Of a stretch of DNA of 64,000 nucleotides, positions 23,249-32,558 are shown piece by piece; positions within the stretch are counted from its first letter, which is position 1; every line of letters begins with the position of its first letter. This stretch comes from Arthrobacter sp. ISL-28 (GTDB lineage: Bacteria > Actinomycetota > Actinomycetes > Actinomycetales > Micrococcaceae). The DNA lies in NCBI RefSeq assembly GCF_018613875.1, contig NZ_JAGGPJ010000003.1, forward strand, positions 124,001-188,000, read 5' to 3'. Under the pieces are notes generated by a model, which saw only the letters and a program-made list of their open reading frames with translations, did not search any database and was not told the origin of the DNA. Position numbers and translations under genes: made by a program.

Positions 23249-23923
23249 TTATGCCGTCGCGGCAGTGAGATCCTCCACTGCCTGTTGCAGATGCCGTTTG
23301 ATGGCGCGCTGGAGTCCCTTTCTGTCGCCTGCTTCCAGTAGATCCAGGAGGTTCTGATGCTCCTGCACCAGATCGTCCACCCGGGGGTAGGAAACTTCCA
23401 GGTTGAGTATGCACATTCGGGATTCGGCTGCCAGTGTCTGGTAAATCCGGATGAGGCGGGAATTTCCTGTGCCTGCAACGAAGGAGGTGTGGAATTGCAT
23501 ATCCAGCCGTGCAATTGCCTGCCAGTCGGACACGGCAACCTGCTTGGCCATGTCCTTGATGATTCCCTTCAGCACGTCGCAGGTGTCGTTGATCTTTTCC
23601 GGCCCGGCGTCCATCAGGATGTTTGCGGCGGCTGATTCAATGGCCTCGCGGACGGCGTAGATCTCCTTGATGTCATCAGTCGAAAGCTCCAGGACGAACA
23701 CCCCGCGGTTGCGGTGGCTGACCAGGATCCCCTCCTGGCTTAAGCGCTGCAATGCTTCCCGGAGAGGGCCCCTGGACGTCTGCAGCTGACTGGCCAGGGC
23801 AGATTCATTGATCTGCTGTCCCGGACGGAAAATCCCCTGGACAATCTGTTCCCGCAGCTGATCCGCGATCAGCTGCGCCGTGGGCCTTCCCTCCAGGACA
23901 AACAGTCCTTCCTGTGCCGCCAT
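23249..23923 (-). CDS. GntR family regulator, FadR/FCD type (paralogue 1)
   Basis: One-component regulator (224 aa) with a winged helix (ADQLREQIVQGIFRPGQQINESALASQLQTSRGPLREALQRL) and a short all-helical FCD domain (ARLDMQFHTSFVAGTGNSRL, then EHQNLLDLLEAGDRKGLQRAIKRHL) carrying the usual Asp and His metal/ligand residues. The ATG at 23923 has GAGGA six bases upstream. It is strongly similar along its length to the regulator at 26110. FCD-type regulators recognise TNGTNNACNA-like palindromes, which fits the ATTGTYRACAAT sites in this window, including one immediately downstream. Confidence 0.9.
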   Translation of the reverse strand: MAAQEGLFVLEGRPTAQLIADQLREQIVQGIFRPGQQINESALASQLQTSRGPLREALQRLSQEGILVSHRNRGVFVLELSTDDIKEIYAVREAIESAAANILMDAGPEKINDTCDVLKGIIKDMAKQVAVSDWQAIARLDMQFHTSFVAGTGNSRLIRIYQTLAAESRMCILNLEVSYPRVDDLVQEHQNLLDLLEAGDRKGLQRAIKRHLQQAVEDLTAATA

Positions 23924-23991
23924 GTACATTCCTCATCTCACTCTTGGTCAAAACTACGTATTATCTAGACAGTAAAGGACTCGTGCACTTC

Positions 23992-24924
23992 TCATCGGGC
24001 GATACCTTCCGGGTCTGTCAGCACAACGGGTTTCGCTTGCCGGGGAAGCCTGGAGGTTGCACGGGAGTATTTTTTCTCGAGCCGGGACTGGGGATAGCTC
24101 AGCAGTAGGGTCATCACGAGGTACCAGAGGCTGGCCACGATCAGCAGCGGGATGGTCTCATAGGTGCGGGCGTAGATGAGCTGGGCGCTTTGGAGCAGTT
24201 CCGCAACCCCGAGCACGCTGACGAGGGAGGTCTCCTTGAACATGCCGATGACCTGGTTGCCGGTTGCCGGGATGATCGAGGGCATTGCCTGGGGGATGAT
24301 GATCTTGCGCATCTTCGTTGCGCTGCTCATTCCCAGGGAGTCGGCGGCTTCGATCTGGCCCTTGCCGACCGACATGAACCCCCCGCGGATGATCTCGGCC
24401 ATGTAAGCGGCCTCGTTGAGGGTCAGGCCGATCAGGGCCGCCGTGATGGGCGCCATCAGGGCATTGATGTCAACCGCGGTGCTGATATCGGTGAACGGAA
24501 TTCCGATGGTCAGGTTCGGGTACAGCGCCGCGATGTTGAACCAGAAGATCAACTGCACCAGGACCGGTGTGCCGCGGAAAATGGTGATGTAGACGCCCGC
24601 GGTGGCCGCAATCGGTTTGATGCTGGAGGATCTCATGATCGCCAGAACCAGACCCAGTAGCGTTCCGAAGAACATGCTGGCAACCGTGAGGAAGATGGTG
24701 AGCATTAGGCCACGGAGGATGGTTTCGTGCGTGAAGTACCTGGCGACCACATGCCACTTGAAGTTCGGATTAGTCGAAACGGAAATGAGAATGCCCAAGG
24801 CCAGCAGGGAGCAGACGATCCAGGCGACGTACTCAAAGGCACTTCGACGCCGCAACCTTGGTTTGAGCGCTGGGTCCATCCCGCTCACGGCGGTTGCAGG
24901 TCTGCGGCCAACGAATTTCAACAC
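23992..24924 (-). CDS. Polar amino-acid ABC transporter permease (paralogue 1)
   Basis: HisM/GlnP-type permease (310 aa) with five or so hydrophobic segments and the EAA loop ([31 protein letters not shown]) that contacts the ATPase. GTG start with AGGGGA four bases upstream, eight bases after the stop of the binding-protein gene. It is nearly identical to the permease at 31611 over much of its length. Unlike that one, no ATPase gene follows. The stop is embedded in CGATGAG, which matches the start of the ATPase gene in the other cluster, then sequence diverges. Confidence 0.9.
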   Translation of the reverse strand: MLKFVGRRPATAVSGMDPALKPRLRRRSAFEYVAWIVCSLLALGILISVSTNPNFKWHVVARYFTHETILRGLMLTIFLTVASMFFGTLLGLVLAIMRSSSIKPIAATAGVYITIFRGTPVLVQLIFWFNIAALYPNLTIGIPFTDISTAVDINALMAPITAALIGLTLNEAAYMAEIIRGGFMSVGKGQIEAADSLGMSSATKMRKIIIPQAMPSIIPATGNQVIGMFKETSLVSVLGVAELLQSAQLIYARTYETIPLLIVASLWYLVMTLLLSYPQSRLEKKYSRATSRLPRQAKPVVLTDPEGIAR

Positions 24925-24932
24925 CGTGTCCC

Positions 24933-25859
24933 CTAGTTGAGCTTGGCTTCAGTGATGGCGCCCGCCTCGAGGCCCCAATTGGCGAGCGACTCCTTATATT
25001 CGGGGCTGTCCAGGACGGACTGGATGGCCTTCTGCAGGGCCGGCGTCAGCGGCGAGCCCTTTTTCAGGGCAATGGCAGCCACGTGATCCGAGCGCGTGTC
25101 CACCTGTGGAGTCAGGATCGTGAAAGTGTTCGGCTGCTGCTCGTCTGCCCAAACGAGCGAGACAGTGTCGTAGAGGACGCCATCGATCCGCTTGGAAGCC
25201 AGTTGCGTTAGTGCCTCCTGGATGTTGGGAAGCGTGACGCCGTTGATAGCCGGCTTGCCTTTTTCCTCGCAGGTCCATTTCGAGATGTTCGGCAGATGCT
25301 TCAACTGGGCATTCGACCCCTTGGTGACCGCGATGCTCCTGCCGCACATATCTTCGTTGCTGATGTTGAGGGGGTTACCGTGGGCTACGGCAACAGAAAG
25401 GCCTCCGTTGAAGTAATCGATCATGTCCAGCACCTTCAGCCGCTCAGTAGTGGGGGACATGGTGGTGGCGGTGAAGTCATAGCGGCCACCGTCAAGACCG
25501 GGAATGATGGTGTCGAACGCGGTGTTTTCGAACTTCAGCTTCAGTCCCAGCTTTTTGGCAATCAGCCGTGCCATATCCGGGTTGAGGCCGATCGGCGTGA
25601 CGTTGTCATCGGCGAGGAACGTGGTGGGCGGGTAGTGAAGGTCCATGGCCACTGTGAGTTCGCCCTTGTCCTTGTAGGACTGGGGCAAAAGCTTTACCGC
25701 GGCCTCGTCGGGTTGGACTCCCTCGGAGATGTCAACCGTATTTGACGTGTTCGGGCCCTCCCGTGCCGGATCACCGCTGCCGCCGGCGCCGCACGCGCCG
25801 AGTACTAACAGAACCGCCAATCCTGCTACTGCACGCTGGACTTTGCTTCTGGTCTTCAT
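24933..25859 (-). CDS. Amino-acid ABC transporter substrate-binding lipoprotein (paralogue 1)
   Basis: Cluster-F-type periplasmic binding protein (308 aa) anchored as a lipoprotein: the signal MKTRSKVQRAVAGLAVLLVLGAC ends in the lipobox LGAC. The body has the SBP_bac_3 pattern (LTVAMDLHYPPTTF, IGLNPDMARLIAKKLGLKL, YDFTATTMSPTTERLKVLDMIDYF). The ligand is an amino acid or amine but cannot be specified. It is closely related to the protein at 32559. It is followed by its permease, and a terminator of the upstream regulator lies 170 bp before it. Confidence 0.9.
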   Translation of the reverse strand: MKTRSKVQRAVAGLAVLLVLGACGAGGSGDPAREGPNTSNTVDISEGVQPDEAAVKLLPQSYKDKGELTVAMDLHYPPTTFLADDNVTPIGLNPDMARLIAKKLGLKLKFENTAFDTIIPGLDGGRYDFTATTMSPTTERLKVLDMIDYFNGGLSVAVAHGNPLNISNEDMCGRSIAVTKGSNAQLKHLPNISKWTCEEKGKPAINGVTLPNIQEALTQLASKRIDGVLYDTVSLVWADEQQPNTFTILTPQVDTRSDHVAAIALKKGSPLTPALQKAIQSVLDSPEYKESLANWGLEAGAITEAKLN

Positions 25860-25952
25860 CGCTGCTTCCCTGGGCGAGGGCGGTGCTGGAGCCAACTGAC
25901 CGGACCGCCCACTAAACGTTCTTACCTAATAATGGAACCACCCGGATCGCAG

Positions 25953-25964
25953 ATCATCGACAAT
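25953..25964 (-). promoter_or_regulatory. Degenerate GntR-type operator upstream of importer 1
   Basis: ATCATCGACAAT matches the ATTGTTGACAAT consensus at 9 of 12 positions and lies about 95 bp upstream of the binding-protein gene. It may be a weakened site in the decayed paralogous cluster. Confidence 0.25.
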
Positions 25965-26032
25965 TCACACAGTTTTTTTGCGGCTATCTCTTTCGTCCCG
26001 TTTATGCGCGTGGCGGGCAACCCTACAAAAGG

Positions 26033-26071
26033 GAAGAGGTGGCCAGGTCCATGGGACCTGGCCACCTCTTC
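26033..26071 (-). terminator. Terminator of the second FadR-type regulator gene
   Basis: Perfect 18-bp stem (GAAGAGGTGGCCAGGTCC and its complement) with an ATG loop. On the minus strand it is followed by CCTTTTG. It lies 40 bp after the regulator stop at 26110. Confidence 0.85.
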
Positions 26072-26109
26072 GCTGTTGATCCTGCTCAAGGGATGCTTCG
26101 AGGAATGTT

Positions 26110-26802
26110 TTAGGCGATGATGTCGTCGTCTTGCCTCGGGATGGTGAGATCTTTCACGGCCGTTCGCAGGTGGTGCTTGACGGCCTGCTGCAGTCCGTCT
26201 CTGTCTTCCGCTTCGAGCAGGTCCAGCAGGTTTTGGTGTTCCTGGACCAGCACATCCAGGCGGGGGTAGGCAACTTCCAGGCTGAGAATGCACATTCTCG
26301 ACTCGGCCGCGAGTGTCTCGTAAATCCGGATGAGACGGCTGTTGCCCGTGCCTGCAACGAAAGACGTGTGGAATTGCATGTCCAACCGTGCAATCGCCTG
26401 CCAGTCGGATACGGCAACGTGCTTCGCCATGTCCCTGATGGTTTCCTTCAGCACCTGGCACGTGTCGTTGATCTTGTCCTGCCCGGCTTCCATCAAGGTG
26501 TTGGACGCGGCCAGTTCCACCGCCTCGCGGACGGCGTAGATCTCCTTGATGTCGGCGGTCGAAAGCTCCAGGACGAAGACTCCACGGTTACGGTGGCTGA
26601 TCAGGAGACCCTCCTGGCACAGGCGCTGCAGTGCTTCCCGGAGTGGACCCCGGGACGTACGGAACTGGCCAGCCACTGCAGATTCATTGATCTGCTGTCC
26701 CGGGCGGAAGGTCCCTTGGACAATTTGTTCCCGCAGCTGATCAGCGATCAGCTGCGCCGTGGGTCTTCCTTCCAGGACAAACAGCCCTTCTGGTGCCGCC
26801 AT
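26110..26802 (-). CDS. GntR family regulator, FadR/FCD type (paralogue 2)
   Basis: Regulator of 230 aa, a close paralogue of the one at 23249 (shared GLFVLEGRPTAQLIADQLRE and RNRGVFVLELST). The winged helix spans about residues 12-75 and the FCD domain about 85-215, ending in a distinctive acidic tail (RQDDDIIA). The ATG at 26802 has GGGGG six bases upstream. It is the last gene of the catabolic operon and is followed by a strong terminator. It probably acts on the ATTGTYRACAAT sites in front of this and the divergent operon. Both paralogues may recognise the same sites. Confidence 0.9.
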   Translation of the reverse strand: MAAPEGLFVLEGRPTAQLIADQLREQIVQGTFRPGQQINESAVAGQFRTSRGPLREALQRLCQEGLLISHRNRGVFVLELSTADIKEIYAVREAVELAASNTLMEAGQDKINDTCQVLKETIRDMAKHVAVSDWQAIARLDMQFHTSFVAGTGNSRLIRIYETLAAESRMCILSLEVAYPRLDVLVQEHQNLLDLLEAEDRDGLQQAVKHHLRTAVKDLTIPRQDDDIIA

Positions 26803-26843
26803 TGACATCCCCCTCATTTCATTCTTTCGGTTTACTGCGCGAT

Positions 26844-28298
26844 CTAGACAGCTATTGCGGTGTATTTGATCTCGAGGAATTCTTCGATGCCGATCTTGCC
26901 GCCTTCGCGTCCGAGACCTGATTGCTTGACGCCGCCGAACGGTGCTGCAGGGTTGGAGACCAGGCCGGTGTTCAGGCCGACCATGCCTACTTCCAGTTCC
27001 GCGGAGAAGCGAAGGGCCTTGTTCATGTTCTCGGTAAAGACGTACCCGACGAGGCCCCACTCGGTGTCGTTGGCGATGGTCAGGACTTCGTCCTCGCTGT
27101 CGAAGGCCGTGATGGCCGCGACCGGACCGAAAATCTCGGTGCTCATCAGATCCGCGTCCAGGGAGACGTCCGTCAGGACGGTGGGGGTGTAGAAGTATCC
27201 CGGACCGTCGGGGCGGCTTCCCCCGGTCAGGACGCGTGCGCCCTTGGCGATGGCGTCGGCCACCAGGCTTTCGACCTTGTCCAGGCCCTTCTGCTCGATC
27301 AGGGGGCCGACCTCGGTTCCTTCCACGGCGCCGTTGCCCACCCGCAGTTCGGAGATCTTTTTGGCGAACTTCTCGCTGAACTCCTCCACCACTGACCGGT
27401 GCACGAAGAAGCGGTTCGCGGCGGTGCAGGCTTCTCCCATGTTCCGCATTTTGGCCTTCATGGCGCCATCGACGGCTTTTTCGATGTCGGCGTCGGCCAG
27501 GACGATGAACGGGGCGTTGCCGCCCAGTTCCATCGAGGAGCGCATGACGTTGTCGGCCGCCTGGCGCAGCAGGATCTTGCCGACCCCGGTGGAGCCGGTG
27601 AAGCTGATCTTGCGGGCGATGCCGCTGCTGGTCCAGTTCTCCACCACGGGCGCGGCGCTGGCGGTGGTGACCACGTTCAGGACGCCGTCGGGAAGGCCGG
27701 CCTCCCGGAAGATCTGCACCAGCGCCAGGGACGTCAGCGGTGTCAGCTCGGCAGGCTTGAAGACCATCGTGCAGCCCGCGGCGACCGCGGGGGCGATCTT
27801 GCGGGCGCCCATGGCCAGCGGGAAGTTCCACGGGGTGACCAGCACGCAGGGACCAACCGGTTCCTTGGTGATCATGATCCGGGTGTTGCCATCCACGGAC
27901 GTGGCGTGGTCACCGCCGATGCGAACGGCCTCTTCCGAGAACCAGCGCAGCATTTCGGCGCCGTAGGCCACTTCGCCCTTGGCCTCGGCCAGGGGCTTGC
28001 CCATCTCGGCGGTCATGATGGCGGCGAGCCGGTCGGTGTTCGCGATAACCAGTTCGAAGGCGCGCCGCAGGATGTCCGCCCGCTGGCGGGGTGTGGACTT
28101 GCCCCACTCCGCCTGGGCGCGGCCGGCGGCCTCGATGGCCAGCGCGGCGTCTTCGGGCCCGCCGTCGGCGACGTGGGCGATGATTTCGTTCGTGGCCGGG
28201 TTCTCGACGGGGAACGTGGCGCCGCTGGCGGCCTTCCGCCAGGCACCGTCGATGAACAAGTCAGTATGAAGAGTGGTCGGATCAAATGAGAGACTCAT
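26844..28298 (-). CDS. gabD: NAD(P)-dependent succinate-semialdehyde dehydrogenase-like enzyme
   Basis: Aldehyde dehydrogenase of 484 aa, typical GabD length. It shows the cofactor-binding segment VTPWNFPLAMGARKIAPAVAAG, FTGSTGVGK, the general-base glutamate in ELGGNAPF and the catalytic cysteine in GEACTAANR. The order Cys-Thr after the Ala is typical of succinate-semialdehyde dehydrogenases. It lies directly downstream of a GABA-transaminase-like gene, so the pair would convert a 4-aminobutyrate-like amine to a dicarboxylate. The physiological aldehyde could differ. Confidence 0.9.
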   Translation of the reverse strand: MSLSFDPTTLHTDLFIDGAWRKAASGATFPVENPATNEIIAHVADGGPEDAALAIEAAGRAQAEWGKSTPRQRADILRRAFELVIANTDRLAAIMTAEMGKPLAEAKGEVAYGAEMLRWFSEEAVRIGGDHATSVDGNTRIMITKEPVGPCVLVTPWNFPLAMGARKIAPAVAAGCTMVFKPAELTPLTSLALVQIFREAGLPDGVLNVVTTASAAPVVENWTSSGIARKISFTGSTGVGKILLRQAADNVMRSSMELGGNAPFIVLADADIEKAVDGAMKAKMRNMGEACTAANRFFVHRSVVEEFSEKFAKKISELRVGNGAVEGTEVGPLIEQKGLDKVESLVADAIAKGARVLTGGSRPDGPGYFYTPTVLTDVSLDADLMSTEIFGPVAAITAFDSEDEVLTIANDTEWGLVGYVFTENMNKALRFSAELEVGMVGLNTGLVSNPAAPFGGVKQSGLGREGGKIGIEEFLEIKYTAIAV

Positions 28299-28381
28299 GT
28301 CACGCTTTCAGTGTCTGGGGAAGGGATTTCGCCGGGGCGGTGTGTGGTCCGCCGCCGGCGAAATCCATGCCGTGGGTTGTA

Positions 28382-29635
28382 TTAGGAGGTGGCCGTCTTA
28401 AGCGCCTGGGTGAATCGGGAGATACCGGCCTGGATCTCATCACTGGTGACGTTCAGTGCCGGGATGATGCGAACGACGTTGCCGTGCGGACCGCAGGTGA
28501 GAAGGAGAAGCTCTTCCTTGATTGCGGCCTGCTGGACAGCCAAGGCTGTGGCGGCATCAGGCGTGTTGTCCGGGGCCGTGAATTCGACACCCTGCATCAG
28601 GCCGCGGCCGCGGACGTTGCCGATGCCGGTGAATTCTGTCTTGAGCCGGTCAAGTCCTGCGCGCAGTTCGTCACCGCGAAGCAGGGCATTCTCTACCAGG
28701 TTCTCGCGCTCGATGACACCCAGGGTTGCGACACCGGCGGCGGCTGCGACGGCGTTTCCGCCGTAGGTGCCGCCCTGTGAGCCGGCCCAGGCCTTCCCCA
28801 TCAGCTCTGCCGAGGCGGCAATCGCCGAGATCGGAAAGCCGCTGGCGAGTCCCTTCGCGGTGATGACCACGTCAGGGGTGATGCCTGCCCAGTCGTGGCC
28901 CCAGAACTTTCCGGTCCGACCGACGCCGGCCTGGACCTCGTCCAGGATGAGCACGATGCCGTGGCGGTCGGCACGTTCCCGCAGTCCCTGCAGGAAAGCC
29001 GGGGGAGTGGGAATGTACCCGCCGTCGCCGAGTACGGGTTCGATGATGAAACCTGCCGTGTCTGCGGGGCTGCTGATGCTCAGGAGGAGGTGGTCCAGTT
29101 CCTTCAGCGCGAAGTTGACTGCGGTTTCCTCGTCCCAGCCATAGCGGTAGGAGTGCGGGAACGGAGAAATGTGCACGCCGCCCATGAGGGGGGAGAAGCC
29201 TGAACGGAACTTCGTGCCGGCCGTGGTGAGCGACGCGGCGCCCACCGTCCGGCCGTGGAAGCCGCCGTGGAAGGAGATGATGTTGGGCCGGCCCGTCGCC
29301 ATGCGCGCCAGGCGGACCGAAGCCTCCACGGCCTCGGAGCCGGACGTGGCGTAGAAAACGCTGTCCAGCCCCGAGGGCAGGAAGTCTCCCAGTTTCTCGG
29401 TGAGCTCAAGCAAGGGCTTGTGCATCACCGTGGTGTACTGGGCATGGACAATCTTGCCCACCTGCTCGCGCGCTGCCGCTACGACGTCGGGGTGGCAGTG
29501 ACCCGTGCTTGTAACGCCGATTCCGGTGGTGAAATCGAGGTACTTTTTGCCGTCGGTCGCGTGGATCCAGCTGCCGAGCGCGTGGTCTACGACGACGGGA
29601 GTGGCTTGCTTGAGGAGGGGACTAAGAGTTGCCAT
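28382..29635 (-). CDS. gabT: 4-aminobutyrate transaminase-like class III aminotransferase
   Basis: PLP enzyme of 417 aa. Landmarks are FTTGIGVTSTGHCHPDVV, SGSEAVEASVRLAR, GFHGRTVGAASL, ILDEVQAGVGRTGKFWG (PLP-binding Asp) and VVITAKGLASGFPISA (Schiff-base Lys). The ATG at 29635 lies six bases after a good -10 hexamer, suggesting a leaderless message; the frame is open upstream but across the promoter. It would transfer the amino group of a terminal amine such as GABA to 2-oxoglutarate, giving the aldehyde for the downstream dehydrogenase. Confidence 0.9.
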   Translation of the reverse strand: MATLSPLLKQATPVVVDHALGSWIHATDGKKYLDFTTGIGVTSTGHCHPDVVAAAREQVGKIVHAQYTTVMHKPLLELTEKLGDFLPSGLDSVFYATSGSEAVEASVRLARMATGRPNIISFHGGFHGRTVGAASLTTAGTKFRSGFSPLMGGVHISPFPHSYRYGWDEETAVNFALKELDHLLLSISSPADTAGFIIEPVLGDGGYIPTPPAFLQGLRERADRHGIVLILDEVQAGVGRTGKFWGHDWAGITPDVVITAKGLASGFPISAIAASAELMGKAWAGSQGGTYGGNAVAAAAGVATLGVIERENLVENALLRGDELRAGLDRLKTEFTGIGNVRGRGLMQGVEFTAPDNTPDAATALAVQQAAIKEELLLLTCGPHGNVVRIIPALNVTSDEIQAGISRFTQALKTATS

Positions 29636-29641
29636 GGCTTC

Positions 29642-29674
29642 ATACTTTCGTAAGGGTTGTAGATTGTCAACAAT
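29642..29674 (-). promoter_or_regulatory. Internal promoter with GntR-type operator, site 3
   Basis: On the minus strand ATTGTTGACAAT (29663-29674) contains a perfect -35 TTGACA, followed after 17 bp by AAGTAT (29642-29647). The gabT ATG starts six bases later. The operator overlaps the -35, so binding would block the promoter. Confidence 0.75.
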
Positions 29675-29710
29675 GTGCGGAGTGATCCGCATCAAATGCT
29701 TGTTGGACGA

Positions 29711-30844
29711 CTAGGTCGTCTTGAAGCGTTCGGGCCTGACGAAACCCAGGCCCTCAAAGGTTCGCTTGCCCAGGGCTTCGTGTGCGGCGATCTCCCCGTA
29801 ACCGGTAGCCATTTTGAAGCCCCCGCCGGAAAAGCCGGTGGCGAGGTAGATTTTGCTCTGGTCGTTCAGGTGGCCGATCAGAGGCTTCCCATCCGAGGTG
29901 AAGAGGTCGGGGAAGGCATCCGAGCGGACAATGTTAGGGAAGAGTCCTGGGAAGAACTCAGTAACCGTGTCCATGGTTTCCCCGATTTCCGCGGATGTGA
30001 GGTCCCGGGGGACCGAATCAGCCTGGGGTGTTGGTGCGCCGCGGCCGTCCAGCGTTGCCTTGACCGTTACTCCATCGACGGCGGGTGCCCCATACATGGA
30101 GCGGTCCCCGGAGATCCGGATGAAAATGGGGAACTTCTCCGGCGAGAACTCGGCTGCGTCGCGGGCGACGAACCAGGTCAGGAAGAGCCGTTTGATTTGG
30201 GTTGCTGCTTTGAGGTAGTCGGGCATCAGCCGCTGGGACCAGCCGCCGGAGGAGACGATGACGTTCTCGAAGGTCCAGGACTTCTCGCCGGAGGTGATGA
30301 TGACGCCGTCCCCGGTTTCGGTGATGCTGTCGATCGGGGTGTTGGTGTGGATCGTTGCGCCGTTGGCTTCCGCGGCCGCGACCGCCGCCGTGACGGCACG
30401 GTCGGTGCGCAGCGCGCCGGCGTGCGGGTCGTAGACGGCGATGTCGTCCGGGCGGAGGTTGTGCTGGGGGTAGCGTTCGGCCATCTCCTCACGGCTGAGG
30501 ATTTCGTGCTCGGCCCCGTTGGTCCTGGTGGTTTCCAGGAGGCTGGGGATGTAGGGCCCGTCTTTGGTGCCGATGGACAGTCCGCCGCAGCGGGTGAGGA
30601 TGTTCTGCCCGGTTTCGGCTTCGAGCTCGGACCAGAGATCCCGGGAGCGTTCCAGGATGGGATAGAAGTCAGGCACTCCGCGGTAGAGCATGCGGAAGAG
30701 CCTGGTATCGCCGCCCACGGCGCTGCGGCCGTGGGCGGGAACCTGGGCTTCGAATCCGGTGACGGAATCGGACAGGCGCGATGCCTGCCAGAGCGCCATG
30801 CTTCCGATGCTGCCCAGGCCGATGACGGCGAGTTTTCCATCCAC
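29711..30844 (-). CDS. FAD-dependent amine oxidase, sarcosine oxidase/N-methyltryptophan oxidase-like
   Basis: DAO-family flavoenzyme of 377 aa, matching monomeric sarcosine oxidase in length. The Rossmann FAD motif is LAVIGLGSIGSMALWQASRL at residues 5-24. GGDTRLFRMLYRGVPDFYPI resembles the covalent-flavin region of MSOX-like enzymes, and the C-terminal FSGGGFKMATGYGEI is the second FAD contact. The reaction is oxidation of a secondary or primary amine to imine with H2O2 release. It starts two bases after the ATPase stop. The substrate is unknown, but the location beside an amine transaminase and importer suggests an N-alkylated amino acid or amine. Confidence 0.87.
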   Translation of the reverse strand: MDGKLAVIGLGSIGSMALWQASRLSDSVTGFEAQVPAHGRSAVGGDTRLFRMLYRGVPDFYPILERSRDLWSELEAETGQNILTRCGGLSIGTKDGPYIPSLLETTRTNGAEHEILSREEMAERYPQHNLRPDDIAVYDPHAGALRTDRAVTAAVAAAEANGATIHTNTPIDSITETGDGVIITSGEKSWTFENVIVSSGGWSQRLMPDYLKAATQIKRLFLTWFVARDAAEFSPEKFPIFIRISGDRSMYGAPAVDGVTVKATLDGRGAPTPQADSVPRDLTSAEIGETMDTVTEFFPGLFPNIVRSDAFPDLFTSDGKPLIGHLNDQSKIYLATGFSGGGFKMATGYGEIAAHEALGKRTFEGLGFVRPERFKTT

Positions 30845-30846
30845 GG

Positions 30847-31614
30847 CTAGAGCACCTGCTGCAGGAAGGCCTGGGTGCGGGCCTCCTGGGGGTTGGAAAG
30901 AACTTCACGGGCGTCGCCGCGTTCGACGACGTAGCCGTCGTCCATGAAGATCAGGGAGTCGGCCACTTCGCGGGCGAAGCCCATTTCGTGGGTGACGACC
31001 ACCATGGTCATGCCCTTCTTCGCCAGTTCCTTCATCACGGCCAGGACTTCGCCGACCTTTTCGGGGTCCAGTGCGGACGTGGGTTCATCGAAGAGCATGA
31101 TCTCCGGCTCCATGGCCAGGGACCGGGCGATCGCGACGCGCTGCTGCTGCCCCCCGGAGAGCTGCGCGGGGTAGTAGTCCCCGAACCCGGCTAGGCCGAC
31201 ACTGGTCAGCAGTTCCTGGGCCCGTTTGGCGGCCTCTTTCTTGTCAGCGCCCTTGACCAGGACCGGCCCGGACATGACGTTTTCCTGGGCGGTCATGTTC
31301 GGGAACAGGTTGAACGACTGGAACACCATGCCAACCCTGGTGCGCTGCTCGGCGAGCTTCTTGGGACTGTGTGCGTGGTAGGCGTGCGGAGTCTCGTAGT
31401 AGCCGAAGTCCTCGCCGTTGACTTTGAGAACCCCCGAGTCGACGGTCTCCAGGCCGTTGATGCAGCGCAGGATAGTGGACTTTCCGGAACCGCTGGGGCC
31501 GATGATGCAGCAGATCTCTCCGCTGGCGATGTCCAGGTTGATGTCCTTCAGGACTGTTTTCGGTCCAAACGACTTTCGAATTTTCTGGGCAAGAATCGTG
31601 CCGTCTTTGCTCAT
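30847..31614 (-). CDS. Polar amino-acid ABC transporter ATPase
   Basis: GlnQ/HisP-type ATPase of 255 aa. Walker [10 protein letters not shown], the signature [16 protein letters not shown], Walker [15 protein letters not shown] and the switch histidine in [10 protein letters not shown] are all present. The ATG overlaps the permease stop by four bases. It completes importer 2, and by sequence similarity of the two permeases may also serve the ATPase-less importer 1. Confidence 0.95.
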   Translation of the reverse strand: MSKDGTILAQKIRKSFGPKTVLKDINLDIASGEICCIIGPSGSGKSTILRCINGLETVDSGVLKVNGEDFGYYETPHAYHAHSPKKLAEQRTRVGMVFQSFNLFPNMTAQENVMSGPVLVKGADKKEAAKRAQELLTSVGLAGFGDYYPAQLSGGQQQRVAIARSLAMEPEIMLFDEPTSALDPEKVGEVLAVMKELAKKGMTMVVVTHEMGFAREVADSLIFMDDGYVVERGDAREVLSNPQEARTQAFLQQVL

Positions 31615-32546
31615 CGGAGGGTCCCTTCCGGTTCGGTCAGCACAACAACTTTCTTCGCCTTCCGGGGAAGCCTTGAGGTTGCGCGGGAGTATTTCTGTTC
31701 GAGCTTGGACTGCGGATAGCTCAGCAGCAGGGTCATCACCAGGTACCAGAGGCTGGCCACGAGCAGCAGCGGGATGGTCTCGTAGGTGCGGGCGTAGATG
31801 AGCTGGGCGCTTTGGAGCAGTTCCGCGACACCGAGCACACTGACCAGAGAGGTTCCCTTGAACATGCCGATCACCTGGTTACCGGTGGCCGGGATGATGG
31901 ACGGCATCGCCTGCGGGATGATGACCTTGCGCATCCTCGTGCCGGCGCTCATCCCGAGAGAGTCGGCGGCCTCGATCTGGCCCTTGCCGACCGAGGAGAA
32001 CCCGCCACGGATGATCTCCGCCATGTAGGCCGCCTCATTGAGGGTCAAACCAACCAGGGCTGCCGTGATGGGCGCCATCAGGGCGTTCATGTCGATCGCG
32101 GTGCCAATGTCCGTGAACGGGATCCCGATGGTCAGGTTCGGATACAGCGCGGAGATGTTGAACCAGAAGATCAGCTGCACCAGGACCGGGGTGCCCCGGA
32201 AAAGCGTGATGTAGAGGTTCGCGGCGATGGAAACCGGCTTCACCTGAGAGGAGCGCATGATCGCCAGGCCCAGCCCCAGGAGGGTTCCCAGGGCCATGCT
32301 GGCAAGCGTGAGGAAGATCGTGAGCATCAGCCCACGGAGGATGGATTCATGCGTGAAGTACTGGGCGACCGTGCCCCACTTGAAGTTGGGGTTCGTCAGG
32401 ACAGAGACGAGGATCCCGATGCCGGCGAGAATGCTGAGGACCCATCCCGCGTACTCGGCAGGAGTCCGAAGCCGAAGCCGGGGCTTGAGCGCTGAATCAA
32501 TGCTACTCATCGTTGCTTCACTTCCTTTGTTAGTAGCTGTGACCAT
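31611..32546 (-). CDS. Polar amino-acid ABC transporter permease (paralogue 2)
   Basis: HisM/GlnP-type permease of 311 aa, very similar to the one at 23992 (shared LTIFLTVASM/LASM region, [16 protein letters not shown] and [21 protein letters not shown]). The EAA loop is [20 protein letters not shown]. The ATG used lies 12 bases after the binding-protein stop. A start at MSSIDSALK (32510) is an alternative. It works with the ATPase and binding protein on either side. Confidence 0.92.
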   Translation of the reverse strand: MVTATNKGSEATMSSIDSALKPRLRLRTPAEYAGWVLSILAGIGILVSVLTNPNFKWGTVAQYFTHESILRGLMLTIFLTLASMALGTLLGLGLAIMRSSQVKPVSIAANLYITLFRGTPVLVQLIFWFNISALYPNLTIGIPFTDIGTAIDMNALMAPITAALVGLTLNEAAYMAEIIRGGFSSVGKGQIEAADSLGMSAGTRMRKVIIPQAMPSIIPATGNQVIGMFKGTSLVSVLGVAELLQSAQLIYARTYETIPLLLVASLWYLVMTLLLSYPQSKLEQKYSRATSRLPRKAKKVVVLTEPEGTLR

Positions 32547-32558
32547 GGAGGCGCCCCG

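Noticed and set aside
26110..27831. 573-codon minus-strand frame containing regulator 2
   Set aside because: Its first 340 codons are an out-of-frame reading of the GabD-like gene. Only the C-terminal part from 26802 is the regulator.
27399..28289. 296-codon plus-strand frame
   Set aside because: Antisense shadow of the GabD-like gene. Composition is glycine/histidine-rich with no domain, as expected from high-GC antisense frames.
28895..29203. Other shadow frames over gabT
   Set aside because: Antisense of a confidently identified aminotransferase, low-complexity acidic composition.
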